A program made the position numbers and the translations under genes. Positions 27,279-36,205 of a stretch of DNA of 64,000 nt are shown piece after piece. This stretch comes from G965197005 sp965197005. Lineage in GTDB: Bacteria > Pseudomonadota > Gammaproteobacteria > Pseudomonadales > Oceanobacteraceae. The notes below the pieces were generated by a model, which ran no database searches, was not told the DNA's origin, and saw only the letters and a program-made list of their open reading frames with translations. How positions within the stretch are numbered: position 1 is the first letter of the stretch; every line of letters starts with the position of its first letter. The stretch lies in the NCBI GenBank assembly GCA_965197005.1, contig OZ239982.1, forward strand, positions 1,178,001 through 1,242,000, read 5' to 3'.

Positions 27279-28065
27279 ACTCCTTAAAAAGATGCACGCC
27301 AAAATATTCACATAAAAATAATCCAATAGAGCACAGTGCAGCAACTTGTTGGTGTGGTTTGATATGCTGTAGGTATTGTTGTTTAAGGATGTTTTGTTGA
27401 TTGTAAATACTCATATCGGCATTAATAGAAATCATTTTGAACTCATTAGTTATCAGGGCATTGGCAACTTTTATGTGTTTGCTATAAATGGATAGCCAGT
27501 CAATTTTGCTAATTTTAGAGAAATTCCCTTTTAACAATTTATCGCAGTTTTCAGTTGTCCAATTTTTATAAGTACTCCCCATATTAATATCGACAAGTTC
27601 TTTATCCTTCTTAATTGGGTGTCGGAAAGATTCAATCATTGGGTAGTTGATATATAGTTTGCCATTCTCTGTTTCGTCAGAGAAATAATTTAGCATTTCC
27701 TTAATTTGTGACACGCCTAAGTCAGTCGTTGTTTGGGCTTCGGTTGCATGACCATCATAATCATAGAAAAGAAAGATTTCTGCTATTTCTTCACGACTAT
27801 ACTCTTGTAAAACATTAGTATCTCCATTCTTCATTTGCAGACTAATTTCTTGTAAAATAGCAAAAGTATCGACAGTAAGCTCATTATCAACACTATAATC
27901 TTTTATATTGCGATAAAGTTGATAAATATTGAGCCCTAAAAATTTAACATCGGTATTCTCTGCATTGAAGAAATGTTCTAAAGCCTTTAACAAAATACTT
28001 TTATCAGGCTTTCTACCCTCGGTCAAACACAGAATAATTCTAGTTTGCTTAGCCACTAAAGCCAC
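27274..28065 (-). CDS. TOPRIM-like protein of an ATPase-TOPRIM defence pair
   Basis: A 263-residue protein. TRIILCLTEGRKPDKSILLK carries the TOPRIM glutamate and EIFLFYDYDGHATE the D-x-D motif, as in RloB/AbiL-type nuclease-like partners. The rest is unassigned. The start is a GTG (28065, or 28056 downstream) inside the ATPase gene, a 17-bp overlap that couples the pair. Small ATPase plus TOPRIM pairs (RloA-RloB, AbiLi-AbiLii, AriA-AriB of PARIS) abort phage infection; which, if any, this belongs to cannot be settled here. Confidence 0.6.
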   Translation of the reverse strand: MALVAKQTRIILCLTEGRKPDKSILLKALEHFFNAENTDVKFLGLNIYQLYRNIKDYSVDNELTVDTFAILQEISLQMKNGDTNVLQEYSREEIAEIFLFYDYDGHATEAQTTTDLGVSQIKEMLNYFSDETENGKLYINYPMIESFRHPIKKDKELVDINMGSTYKNWTTENCDKLLKGNFSKISKIDWLSIYSKHIKVANALITNEFKMISINADMSIYNQQNILKQQYLQHIKPHQQVAALCSIGLFLCEYFGVHLFKEY

Positions 28066-29158
28066 CAGCTCGATAAAGCTTTTCTAAATTGTGAGCAAAA
28101 CGTAGCTCTTTCTGAGTACTATTATGCAGTGACTTTATCCTTTTTCCATCAATGATAAAACCACAGTCAGGGCGAATTAAATCGTTGGATAGCAATGCGG
28201 TGTTATGAGTAGTTAGAAGTGTTTGTGCATTCAATGTTTTCAATCTTTCGACTATTGCTTTAGATACGCCAAAATGATAAAACGCATCAAATTCGTCAAT
28301 AAAGATTAAAGTAGCGTCGTATTGACTGACTTCTTGCCACCAATAATAAAACAGGGTTAAGCTTTGTGTTCCTGTCGAGGCAATACTGAAAAATGGAATA
28401 TTTTTATTGCCCATTTTAAATGCTATGGTTTCTTTGCCGTCTGATTCAGTTGTTGATAGCTGGCAATCTATTTCGCTGTCATTTAGGAAATTCTCAAAAT
28501 CTTTTAAATTATCCTTTTCTATAATTCTTTGTGATATGTTATCACTGCCACTTTTTAAGCCAATATAATCAAAACCTTCAAGCAATCCTCTAAACCACAG
28601 CATCTGTGAAACGAATGTCATCATACGATGAAACACTTTATTATGCGTGTTAGATTTATCTAAATTTGTATTGCTATAAATATAACGTAGTGCCGATAGG
28701 TTGCTGCCTTCGTTAATTTTTGTATTTAGATTCTCTGCACCTTTTAAATTAACGGTAAAAGGTAATCCTTTTTGATAGTCAACAATAATGTCATCATCAA
28801 ATAGTAGCGTTTCTTTAAGTAGCTTTCTTTGACTATCTTTGTGATATCGGTAAGTAACTGCTACTCCCTCAAAAAGGAATTTATAGGTAAAAATCGCATA
28901 ATTTTCACTGGATAAAGCATTTAGGAAAACACCCTCATTAAGCCCTGAAGCATTATTATTGGTTAGGTGTTCCACTATATCAAACATCACTAAACCCAAG
29001 CAGGATTTGCCTGAGCCGTTATGCCCATAAACCAATGCCGTTTTTACGATATTTTTATTAATGCAATCAAGATTAAAAGCATAATTATTTGCTGATAAAT
29101 CAAATATAAGCTGTTCTTTAAACTGGCGACAGTTTTTTACAGTAAATTGTGTAAGCAT
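28049..29158 (-). CDS. AAA/ABC-type ATPase of an ATPase-TOPRIM defence pair
   Basis: A 369-residue ATPase of the AAA_15/21 group. Walker A is VYGHNGSGKS near residue 45; the signature region is SIASTGTQSLTLFYYWWQE; Walker B is LIFIDEFDAF, followed by the H-loop LLTTHNTALLSNDLI. It begins VKNCRQFKEQLIFDLSANN, typical of RloA/AbiL-type sensors. It is the first gene of a two-gene operon and lies between araC and the duplicated araC end, so the pair arrived as a unit. Confidence 0.8.
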   Translation of the reverse strand: MLTQFTVKNCRQFKEQLIFDLSANNYAFNLDCINKNIVKTALVYGHNGSGKSCLGLVMFDIVEHLTNNNASGLNEGVFLNALSSENYAIFTYKFLFEGVAVTYRYHKDSQRKLLKETLLFDDDIIVDYQKGLPFTVNLKGAENLNTKINEGSNLSALRYIYSNTNLDKSNTHNKVFHRMMTFVSQMLWFRGLLEGFDYIGLKSGSDNISQRIIEKDNLKDFENFLNDSEIDCQLSTTESDGKETIAFKMGNKNIPFFSIASTGTQSLTLFYYWWQEVSQYDATLIFIDEFDAFYHFGVSKAIVERLKTLNAQTLLTTHNTALLSNDLIRPDCGFIIDGKRIKSLHNSTQKELRFAHNLEKLYRAGGFSG

Positions 29159-29274
29159 TTCTTAACCATTACTAATGATGTTAAATTTAAGTACATTTTC
29201 TTCTCATTATTGTAGCCGTAAAAAACATACGGAACAAGAAAAATATAAAAACTTCAATAACTGTTACTCAGCTT

Positions 29275-30093
29275 CTATCTATTTTGCTGATATTGACGTG
29301 GGGTGATGGCAACATAACGCTTAAAGGTGCGTTGAAAATGGGCTTGGTCGGCAAAACCGAGTTCATAGGCGGTTTCATCTAGCGGTGTGCCTTGTTTGAG
29401 CAAGGTTTTGGCTTGCTGCACACGGCGGTTAAGACAGTATTGGTGTGGGCTGATATGCAACTGCTGACGAAACAATCGTAATAATTGTACACGGTTAATC
29501 CCCACCGCAGTTGCCCATTCGCTGAGTGAAATATTTTCGCTTAGGTGTTCGTCTAACCATGCTAATGCCTGCTTGAGCATTAAGTTTGGTTCGGTATTTG
29601 TGGGAGTAGGGGCTTTGTGTTGCAGTAATAACTGCAAGCAATCTAGCCATGCGGTTTCGATTGCCAAGGCATCATCGGGCATTGCTTGCCATACTTTGTG
29701 CAAGTTGCTTATGGCATAAAAGTACGCAGGATTATCACTGGGTTTGCCGTCTGCATGAGCAAACGAGGGTTCAACAGATAACTGCTCGATAGATTGTTGC
29801 CAATAATCGGCACGAATATAGAGCATTAAATACCGCCAACTTTTTCTGTCGTGCTTTTCCGTTGGCTCGGCTAAATTACATGAATGCGGTACATTCGGGG
29901 TAATTAGTAAGGTATGCCCACGCTCAATAGCATAGGTTTGGTTGCGGCATTGGTAAATGGCTTTGCCGTCCAACACCGCCCCCAACGAATACTCACTATG
30001 GGTATGCAGTCCGTAGCAAGCACGGTTGTCATCGCCATAACGGAGCTCTAATCCGAGCAATTTGGGGTGTTGGTAAAAAATTTGTTCGGGCAT
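29275..30093 (-). CDS. AraC family transcriptional regulator
   Basis: A 272-residue regulator with an N-terminal cupin sensing domain (CYGLHTHSEYSLGAVLDGKA, HTLLITPNVPHSCNL) and two C-terminal HTH motifs (LSEWATAVGINRVQLLRLF, AYELGFADQAHFQRTFKRY). Members of this group commonly sit next to a LysE exporter and control it. Here the LysE gene is separated by the ATPase-TOPRIM insert, which joins exactly at this gene's 3' end. Confidence 0.92.
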   Translation of the reverse strand: MPEQIFYQHPKLLGLELRYGDDNRACYGLHTHSEYSLGAVLDGKAIYQCRNQTYAIERGHTLLITPNVPHSCNLAEPTEKHDRKSWRYLMLYIRADYWQQSIEQLSVEPSFAHADGKPSDNPAYFYAISNLHKVWQAMPDDALAIETAWLDCLQLLLQHKAPTPTNTEPNLMLKQALAWLDEHLSENISLSEWATAVGINRVQLLRLFRQQLHISPHQYCLNRRVQQAKTLLKQGTPLDETAYELGFADQAHFQRTFKRYVAITPRQYQQNR

Positions 30094-30264
30094 GGTTTAA
30101 GATTAAAAAGTTAATCGGTAAAGAGAGCCTACACTAGGCAGGTAAAAAGCCCAAATAATTTAATTAATGGTTTCTTTATAAGAGGTGTGTTTTAAAAGGA
30201 CATTGAGGCGTTGTTGATTTTATTTATATTTTAATAAAATCAACAACAGAAGTATTGCAGGTTG

Positions 30265-30669
30265 TTATGCTTTTTGTTTAAAAATACGCCCGTCTAAAGC
30301 CCATGCGCCAGCACCATTAAAAACAAAAGCGAAGAAGATAAAGCAAAATAGAACGGCAGATTCACCATAATTGGTTAATGGCAACCAGAAATTATCCGCT
30401 CCTGCATGGAACATAAAGTAGGCGACTGCCATTTGTCCTGATAGGATAAATGCGGTAATACGAGTGAATAGTCCTGCCATAATAAGCAAGCCACCGGCCA
30501 CTTCTAAAATGCCTGCCACGCCAGTTAATGACATGAGCTGTAGGCCGTCAAACATGTCAAGATGTGGCATGGCAAATAGTTTCGCTGTGCCATGTAATAA
30601 AAAAGTATAGCCTGCAACAAAGCGCAATAAAGCCAAGGCGTAAGGTTGAAATTGATTAAGTTTATTCAT
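30265..30669 (-). CDS. DoxX family membrane protein
   Basis: A 134-residue protein with four membrane helices (LRFVAGYTFLLHGTAKLFAM, GVAGILEVAGGLLIMAGLF, ESAVLFCFIFFAFVF). DoxX-like proteins are linked to redox stress but the role here is open. The gene lies 49 bp downstream of a secreted NTF2-like gene on the same strand, so the two are likely one operon. Confidence 0.85.
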   Translation of the reverse strand: MNKLNQFQPYALALLRFVAGYTFLLHGTAKLFAMPHLDMFDGLQLMSLTGVAGILEVAGGLLIMAGLFTRITAFILSGQMAVAYFMFHAGADNFWLPLTNYGESAVLFCFIFFAFVFNGAGAWALDGRIFKQKA

Positions 30670-30717
30670 GCTAAGTTTCCTTTTGGGTTTTCTTTATTAA
30701 AAGTAGTGTAATCGTAT

Positions 30718-31218
30718 TTAAAACATGCCATTAGAATGTGCCATTTTTTTAGGAATATCTTGGGCTACGTCCCAGTGCTCAACAATTTTTCCATCTTTAA
30801 CACGAAAAATATCAACAACGGCACTGCCTTGGGGAGTTGGGAATTTAAAATTATGAACGTGTAGCATGACTAAATCAGCATCTGCCATGACACGCACAAT
30901 TTTACCACTGGGCTCTTCTTTGCCTGGGTTTTTAATATATTCTTTCATGATGTTTCTAAGTGCTTCTTTGCCATCTGCTACTTGCGGATTGTGCTGAATA
31001 TAGACATCACCAATGTACTTATCCATGGCGTTGTAATCCCCTCGAAAGAGAACTTCGTTATAAAAATCCACCACCAGTTTTTTATTGGCATCTTCTAATT
31101 GTTGTTGAGCAATGATTGCGTTGGTGCTTTTAGTGATAGCATTTGGTAGCTTATCAGCGGCAATGGCGGTTGTTGCCATTATTGCTGTAAACAAAGGAGC
31201 AATTAAAAATTTTTTCAT
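30718..31218 (-). CDS. Secreted SnoaL/NTF2-like protein
   Basis: A 166-residue protein with a signal peptide (MKKFLIAPLFTAIMATTAIA). The mature part has the NTF2-like fold pattern: NKKLVVDFYNEVLFRGDYNA, YIQHNPQVADGKEALRNIM and VDIFRVKDGKIVEHWDVAQD. Such proteins bind or isomerise small molecules; no catalytic assignment is possible. It is probably co-transcribed with the DoxX gene. Confidence 0.85.
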   Translation of the reverse strand: MKKFLIAPLFTAIMATTAIAADKLPNAITKSTNAIIAQQQLEDANKKLVVDFYNEVLFRGDYNAMDKYIGDVYIQHNPQVADGKEALRNIMKEYIKNPGKEEPSGKIVRVMADADLVMLHVHNFKFPTPQGSAVVDIFRVKDGKIVEHWDVAQDIPKKMAHSNGMF

Positions 31219-31400
31219 ATTTATATTCCTGTAAGATTAAATGTTAGAAAAATATTATATTAACAGCTTTAAAAATAGTCGATAGCTCATTTATAAACAC
31301 CGTATTTCTTATTAAATCATCATATTTTATGAACATTTTTAAAATATATGGATAATGATTGGGTGCTGGATATGATGAACCGCACCAAAGTTAGGGTTGG

Positions 31401-31799
31401 TTATTTAACCTGCTGAATGCTACTAGATAGTGAATAACGTCCGAATTGTAATAAGAAAGTTAAAAAGTTATTTAACTCATTATTGTTCTTGCTGGTTACC
31501 TGTAAATGATAACAACCTTGTCCGCTTATTTTATACAGGCTTTCGGTTAGAGGGTGGGCACTAATTGCGGTTTCAAACATATCAAATTCAGTATTTTTTA
31601 AAAAGACTGTAATAAAATGCAGTTGGCGATTGGGCTGGGTAATCGTAAATTTGCCAATAACCCCTGTTGCAATTAATTTATTCACACGCACCGCAACGGC
31701 TTGTGGTGTTAGGTGTACTTTTTTAGCTAACTCTGACCAACTAATGCGAGCATTTTCAGAGAGGTTTTGTAAGATTTTTTGCGTTACTTTATCAGTCAT
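31401..31799 (-). CDS. Lrp/AsnC family transcriptional regulator
   Basis: A 132-residue regulator: an N-terminal winged helix (KILQNLSENARISWSELAKK, LTPQAVAVRVNKLIATGVI) and a C-terminal ligand-binding domain (YHLQVTSKNNNELNNFLTF). It is divergent from the isochorismatase gene at 31931 with a 131-bp gap and probably regulates it. Confidence 0.88.
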   Translation of the reverse strand: MTDKVTQKILQNLSENARISWSELAKKVHLTPQAVAVRVNKLIATGVIGKFTITQPNRQLHFITVFLKNTEFDMFETAISAHPLTESLYKISGQGCYHLQVTSKNNNELNNFLTFLLQFGRYSLSSSIQQVK

Positions 31800-31930
31800 T
31801 GTTCACGGCTCATTATTTTTTTTATTTCAAAAATTATTTATGCTGATTTTTAGGGTTTTACAATTCCCAGAAAGCATCTTAGTTTCTATGATATAACTTT
31901 TTTGAACTCTTAATAACAGGAATAAATACA

Positions 31931-32437
31931 ATGAACAAAGCACTTATTATTATTGATGTACAAAATGACTATTTTCAGGGTGGTTTTTATCCCCAATTTG
32001 AAGCAAATGCGATATTAGCTCCTACCAAAAAAGCTATCCAAGAGGCTAAACAAAAAGGTTGGTTGGTGGTGTTTGTTATGCATGAATCGCAAGCTGGTTT
32101 TTTAATTAAAGATAGCAAAGGGGCAAAAATCCACCCTAAATTATCGCCTTACCTAAATGACAGCCTCATCGTAACTAAACATCATGCAGATGGCTTTTTA
32201 GATACTAACCTTGAGGCAGTATTGCAAACACACAATATCACCGATTTAATTTTGACAGGTATGATGACTCAAAATTGCGTGACTCATACCGCCATTTCCA
32301 TACAAGCCGAGAAATACAATGTCAGCGTTATTGCCAATGCTTGCACCGCTCCAACGCAGATAATTCATAATATTGCCTTAAAAGCATTAGCGGATAGGGT
32401 AAGGGTTATAGATAAACTTAAACCCAATTTACTTTGA
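31931..32437 (+). CDS. Cysteine hydrolase of the isochorismatase family
   Basis: A 168-residue cytoplasmic hydrolase. The catalytic triad residues are visible: Asp in LIIIDVQNDYFQGG, Lys in LIVTKHHADGFLDTN and Cys in LTGMMTQNCVTHTA. The family cleaves amides such as nicotinamide or ureido compounds; the substrate here is unknown. A ribosome-binding AGG precedes ATG 31931. It is divergent from an Lrp-type regulator. Confidence 0.9.
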   Translation: MNKALIIIDVQNDYFQGGFYPQFEANAILAPTKKAIQEAKQKGWLVVFVMHESQAGFLIKDSKGAKIHPKLSPYLNDSLIVTKHHADGFLDTNLEAVLQTHNITDLILTGMMTQNCVTHTAISIQAEKYNVSVIANACTAPTQIIHNIALKALADRVRVIDKLKPNLL

Positions 32438-32454
32438 ATAAACTAAATTTACTT

Positions 32455-32859
32455 TTATACCAAGGAAACCAACAAACCTTTAGGCAGATGATTAAGCTGT
32501 TCTTGCTCACTATTTGAAAGCGAGGAAAGCAGTTTATTTTGTAGTTCAGCGTGTTTGACAATGGCTTTTTCTATTACTGATAAACCTTCATCGGTTAGGG
32601 CGACCACACAACTGCGTTTATCAGTCTCACTAGGAATGCGTGTAATCAAACCGAGTTTTTCAAGCTGGTCGATACGATTGGTCATCGTACCAGAGGTGAC
32701 CATGGTGCTGGTAATTAAATCTTTAGGTAATAAGGCATAGGGCTTGCCAGAACGCCGTAGGGTTGCCAAGACATCGAAGCTCGCACTATGTAGTCCAAAA
32801 GTGCGACAATTTTTCTCCATTTCAGCACCCAAAATGACAACCGCCTGTACCACTAGCAT
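32455..32859 (-). CDS. MarR family regulator, N-terminally truncated
   Basis: The winged helix is present (FDVLATLRRSGKPYALLPKD, STMVTSGTMTNRIDQLEKLG, DKRSCVVALTDEGLSVI). The usual N-terminal dimerisation helix of about 30-40 residues is missing: an in-frame TGA lies nine bases before ATG 32859. Beyond that point the sequence is the tail of an EamA transporter gene, so a deletion removed the 5' ends of both divergent genes. It is probably non-functional. Confidence 0.75.
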   Translation of the reverse strand: MLVVQAVVILGAEMEKNCRTFGLHSASFDVLATLRRSGKPYALLPKDLITSTMVTSGTMTNRIDQLEKLGLITRIPSETDKRSCVVALTDEGLSVIEKAIVKHAELQNKLLSSLSNSEQEQLNHLPKGLLVSLV

Positions 32860-32973
32860 GGCAACTCATTAATACTAGGCTGGCTACTTTTGGGGCATAC
32901 GCTTAATCTTTGGCAATGGTTAGGAATTGGCGTTATTCTAGCAAGCGTGCGTTTAGGTCAAAAATCCATTTAA
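32857..32973 (+). pseudogene. C-terminal remnant of an EamA-type transporter
   Basis: The plus-strand frame reads LILGWLLLGHTLNLWQWLGI GVILASVRLGQKSI and stops at TAA 32971-32973. The LWQWLGIGVILASV phrase is typical of the last helix of drug/metabolite transporters. It begins at the truncated edge of the marR gene. Confidence 0.6.
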
Positions 32974-32999
32974 AACTTAATCTATTATGGAGAACAATC

Positions 33000-33698
33000 A
33001 TGTTAAATAAAAATAACTTTCCCATTTTACAGCAATATCCAGCTCAACACCCTGAGCGGCTACAGTTGTATTCTTTTGCTACGCCTAATGGGGTTAAGGT
33101 GTCGATGATGTTAGAAGAAATCGGCTTACCCTATGAGGCTCATCTGGTGGATATTCGCCAAAATCAAACTTGGACAGACGCATTTTTATCACTTAACCCA
33201 AACGGTAAAATCCCTGCAATTATTGACCCTAACACAGAGAATGGCGAGCCTTTGGCTTTGTTTGAGTCTGGTGCAATTCTCGTTTATTTAGCTGAAAAAA
33301 GCGGGCAGTTATTAGCCACAGAGCCAGCACAGCGTTATCAAACCTTACAGTGGGTGTTTTTTCAAGCAGGTGCTATTGGTCCTATGTTTGGGCAACTGGG
33401 TTTCTTTCATAAATTTGCAGGGGCAGAGATTGAAGATAAACGCCCATTACAGCGTTATATTGATGAGAGTAGCCGTTTATTGAAAGTGCTAGATAAGCGT
33501 TTAAGCAACCACCAATGGGTAATGGGAGAGGACTATAGTATTGCAGATATTTCTATGCTGGGTTGGGTTCGCTGTTTGCTGGAGTTTTATCAAGCGGGGC
33601 ATTTAGTCGATTACGATAACCTCCAGCATGTACCTAATTGGTTACAACGTGGGTTAGCACGTCCAGCCTCACAACGAGGTTTGTTGATACCTGAATAA
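33000..33698 (+). CDS. Glutathione S-transferase (YghU/YfcG-like)
   Basis: A 232-residue cytosolic GST with the thioredoxin-fold N-terminal domain (LYSFATPNGVKVSMMLEEIG, LNPNGKIPAII, FESGAILVYLAEKSG) and the helical C-terminal domain (MGEDYSIADISMLGWVR). The TPNG start of helix 1 is the nu-class pattern, which has disulfide-bond reductase activity. ATG 33000 is chosen over an upstream ATG because GGAG precedes it. Confidence 0.9.
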   Translation: MLNKNNFPILQQYPAQHPERLQLYSFATPNGVKVSMMLEEIGLPYEAHLVDIRQNQTWTDAFLSLNPNGKIPAIIDPNTENGEPLALFESGAILVYLAEKSGQLLATEPAQRYQTLQWVFFQAGAIGPMFGQLGFFHKFAGAEIEDKRPLQRYIDESSRLLKVLDKRLSNHQWVMGEDYSIADISMLGWVRCLLEFYQAGHLVDYDNLQHVPNWLQRGLARPASQRGLLIPE

Positions 33699-33714
33699 GA
33701 TATTCGCTTTGTTT

Positions 33715-34728
33715 TTATTCAATACCTGCCCAGCCTGCATCAGGGTAACGATCGCCAGCAATATGCTTAGGCTCAAATAGGGTATCTAATTGTTTGATTT
33801 GCTCTGGCGTTAAAAAGAGCGTTGCCGCTTGAGCATTTTCTAGCAGATATTGCTCTCTGCGTGTGCCAGCAATGGGCAATACATGAGTGTGCTTGTTGAG
33901 TATCCACGCTAAGCAAAGTTGAGCATTGCTCATTTGCCATTGTTGGGCAAGGGTGCTGAATGCGTTAAGTAACTTTAAATTGGATTCTTTGGCATTACCT
34001 TGCATTCTTGGCAGTGCTTGGCGAAAATCATTATCAGCTAACTTTGAGGTATCCAATTTGCCTGTTAAAAAAGCCCTACCTAAAGGGCTATAGGCAACAA
34101 ATGTAATCCCTAGCTCTTGGCAAGTTGGAATAACCTCAGCTTCTGCCTCACGGCTCCATAGTGAATACTCGGTTTGTACCGCAGTGAGTGGATAAACGGC
34201 GTGAGCTTGGCGAATGCTTTTAGCAGAGACCTCTGACAGCCCAATACCTTTGATTTTACCTTCTGCAACCAATTGAGATAGCGTTACCATCATCTCTTCG
34301 ATGGGGGTATCAGGGTTACGACGGTGGCAATAATAAAGGTCAATTTGCTCTACACCAAGGCGTTGCAAAGAAGCCTCGCAAGCACGGCGGATATAGGCGG
34401 GGCTATTATCAATGCGGCGTTGGTATTGATTGGGTTCTCGTACAATGCCAAATTTGGTGGCAATAACCAGTGAGTCTAAGTGCCTATTTTTTTCAGGCAG
34501 TTGCGACAACCATTGTCCTATTAAAGACTCGTTATGCCCAAAACCATAAGTATCAGCAGTATCCCAAAAATTAACACCTAGGGCTAGGGCTTTATCAAAC
34601 AACGTCAGAGACTGTGTGTCATCACTGTTGCCATAAAACTCACTCATACCCATACAGCCCAAGCCAATAGGGGATATGGGCTTATTAATATAGGGTAGTG
34701 ATGTGTTGTGCATTAATTTATCCATCAT
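33715..34728 (-). CDS. Aldo/keto reductase
   Basis: A 337-residue NADPH-dependent reductase with the (beta/alpha)8 fold. The catalytic Asp-Tyr-Lys-His set is visible: NFWDTADTYGFGHNESLIGQ, LVIATKFGI and IDLYYCHRRNPDTPIEEM. The C-terminal coenzyme-binding part ends VLPIAGTRREQYLLENAQAA. It was probably divergent from the LysR gene at 38974; the present 4.2-kb separation is explained by an insert between repeats. Confidence 0.92.
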   Translation of the reverse strand: MMDKLMHNTSLPYINKPISPIGLGCMGMSEFYGNSDDTQSLTLFDKALALGVNFWDTADTYGFGHNESLIGQWLSQLPEKNRHLDSLVIATKFGIVREPNQYQRRIDNSPAYIRRACEASLQRLGVEQIDLYYCHRRNPDTPIEEMMVTLSQLVAEGKIKGIGLSEVSAKSIRQAHAVYPLTAVQTEYSLWSREAEAEVIPTCQELGITFVAYSPLGRAFLTGKLDTSKLADNDFRQALPRMQGNAKESNLKLLNAFSTLAQQWQMSNAQLCLAWILNKHTHVLPIAGTRREQYLLENAQAATLFLTPEQIKQLDTLFEPKHIAGDRYPDAGWAGIE

Positions 34729-34788
34729 ATTTGCTCGTTTAAATAAAAAGGGCAGTATATTTAAAAAAATGAAGATAAAAAATACGTT

Positions 34789-34817
34789 AAATTAACAGAG
34801 ACTGTGCAAAAATAGAG
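34789..34817. repeat. 29-bp near-direct repeat, left copy
   Basis: Core CTGTGCAAAAATAGAG, matching 38917-38945 (CTGTGTAAAAATAGAG) with weaker similarity on its left side. The two copies bracket the insert between the aldo/keto reductase and LysR genes. The rest of 34729-35045 holds nothing I can name. Confidence 0.6.
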
Positions 34818-35045
34818 TAAAAACCAAGCAACTATGCTGTGCACTTCGCTGTTTTTTTGCTGGTAAATAAGGGTTATAAGTAATAGTAATGACCAATAGA
34901 ATAACGTATTGATTTTTTTCATACTGCGCGCTTAAATTACCTCCGTGTTTAGAATAAAGTAATTATGCCGCTTTTAGTATATTTTAAAACAGGGTTAAAA
35001 TAGTAAAACCATCTTTTAATAACCATTATTTAAGTTTAAAAAAAT

Positions 35046-35702
35046 ATGAGCAACCAAATACAAGCACTTGATAAAAAAATAAATGCCATTTATGAAAAAC
35101 ATGCAGATGAATATAATGAATTGGCAGATAAATCAGAAAACCTCTTTGATAGACAAGCAGCATTAGATAAAGAAAGAGAAGAACTTCGTAATTTATATGA
35201 GGCATTAGAAGAAAAAACACAAATAAATTCTCTTATAGAATTTTGCAGTTTATTAAAACAAAGGGAAAACTTAAAAAAAGTGGATACCTATCCAGAACAC
35301 CGAGCAAAAGCAGTTATGTATAATTGGTTGTCTTTGGTAGAAAAAACAGATGGAAATGCGGAACCTTTTTTGCAAATGATGGCAGACAATTTTAGTGTGG
35401 ATTTTGGAGGAGGAACAACTTACAACACAAAAGAAGCACTTGCAGGTTGGGTTAAAAATACAGCAACCTCTGTCATTTGATCACACCATTACCCACAAAA
35501 TATGGAAACAGAAGTGCTTGAAAATGATGACATACAATTTCAAGTAACTTTTGATTGGCAAGGGGAAACAAAAGAGGGAAAACTGATGAAAGCAAAAACT
35601 CATCATACTTGGATTTTGGAAAATGACTTACAAAAAGAAAGTGCAAAAATCAAAGATATAAAGGTTAAGTATATAGAGCCTTTTTCTGTTATTGGAAGTT
35701 GA
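35046..35702 (+). pseudogene. SnoaL/NTF2-like gene with an in-frame TGA
   Basis: ATG 35046 opens a coiled-coil N-terminus (MSNQIQALDKKINAIYEKHA, LDKEREELRNLYEALEEKTQ) and an NTF2-like domain (FLQMMADNFSVDFGGGTTYN). A TGA at 35478-35480 interrupts it, and the same frame continues with METEVLENDDIQFQVTFDWQ and THHTWILENDLQKES to 35702. The total would be about 219 residues. One nonsense change explains the break. Confidence 0.7.
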
Positions 35703-35845
35703 CATAAGCAACGCTGAATTTGAAGAGCTGCTGCCTCTTATCAGCTTGTTCGTGCTTGCAAAAAAAAAGCAAATAGTAAGAGTTGATGCGCTGGCATCAA
35801 ATAGCCATAGAACGCAACGAGAGAGAAAGACAAGCAATAAAATAA
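35703..35845 (+). pseudogene. Prophage tail gene fragments (tail chaperone and GpE)
   Basis: 35703-35775 reads ISNAEFEELLPLISLFVLAK in one frame, like the end of a phage tail assembly chaperone. In another frame 35780-35845 reads ELMRWHQIAIERNERERQAI and a stop, the C-terminus of P2 GpE family proteins. Both lack their starts. They come before a tape-measure fragment in the usual tail-gene order. Confidence 0.5.
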
Positions 35846-35849
35846 CCTA

Positions 35850-35945
35850 TTATTGGTATATACCAAAAATAGTGCAAATCATGCCAATGGTCCAAAAAAA
35901 TAGGTAAACCCCAATAACGATGCAAGTAATGGTTTCAAAACTCAT
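35850..35945 (-). CDS. 31-residue single-span membrane protein
   Basis: MSFETITCIVIGVYLFFWTI is mostly one membrane helix. A strong Shine-Dalgarno AAAGGGG stands six bases before ATG 35945. It is on the strand opposite to the phage fragments, between GpE and the tape measure, where some prophages carry a small gene. Its product is unknown. Confidence 0.45.
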   Translation of the reverse strand: MSFETITCIVIGVYLFFWTIGMICTIFGIYQ

Positions 35946-35983
35946 ACAACACCCCTTTAATTAAAATATAAGGTAATTATACC

Positions 35984-36193
35984 ATGTCAACATTAGACAT
36001 CAAGTTGCGCTTCAAAGCTCTAGGTAACATTGTCAAGCCATTTAAAGACATTAACAAACAAACTCAAAAGCTACAAAATAACTTTAACCAAACCAAGAGC
36101 AAACTAAGCAGCCTAAAAGCCGGCTTAAAAAACACCCAAAGCCTAGCCCGTCTTAATGCCAGTTTAAATCAAAAACGGTTATGCGCATCTTAA
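35984..36193 (+). pseudogene. Phage tail tape-measure protein, N-terminal fragment
   Basis: MSTLDIKLRFKALGNIVKPF and KDINKQTQKLQNNFNQTKSK match the N-terminal start of tape-measure proteins of myoviruses. Full proteins exceed 600 residues; this stops at 69. It begins after ATAAGGTAATTATACC, a weak ribosome-binding context, and is truncated. Confidence 0.6.
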
Positions 36194-36205
36194 ATTTTAA
36201 TTAAG

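Noticed and set aside
35692..35907. 71-residue frame as one protein
   Set aside because: Its first part fits a tail chaperone end, but the rest is a shadow of the GpE fragment and of the antisense membrane gene.
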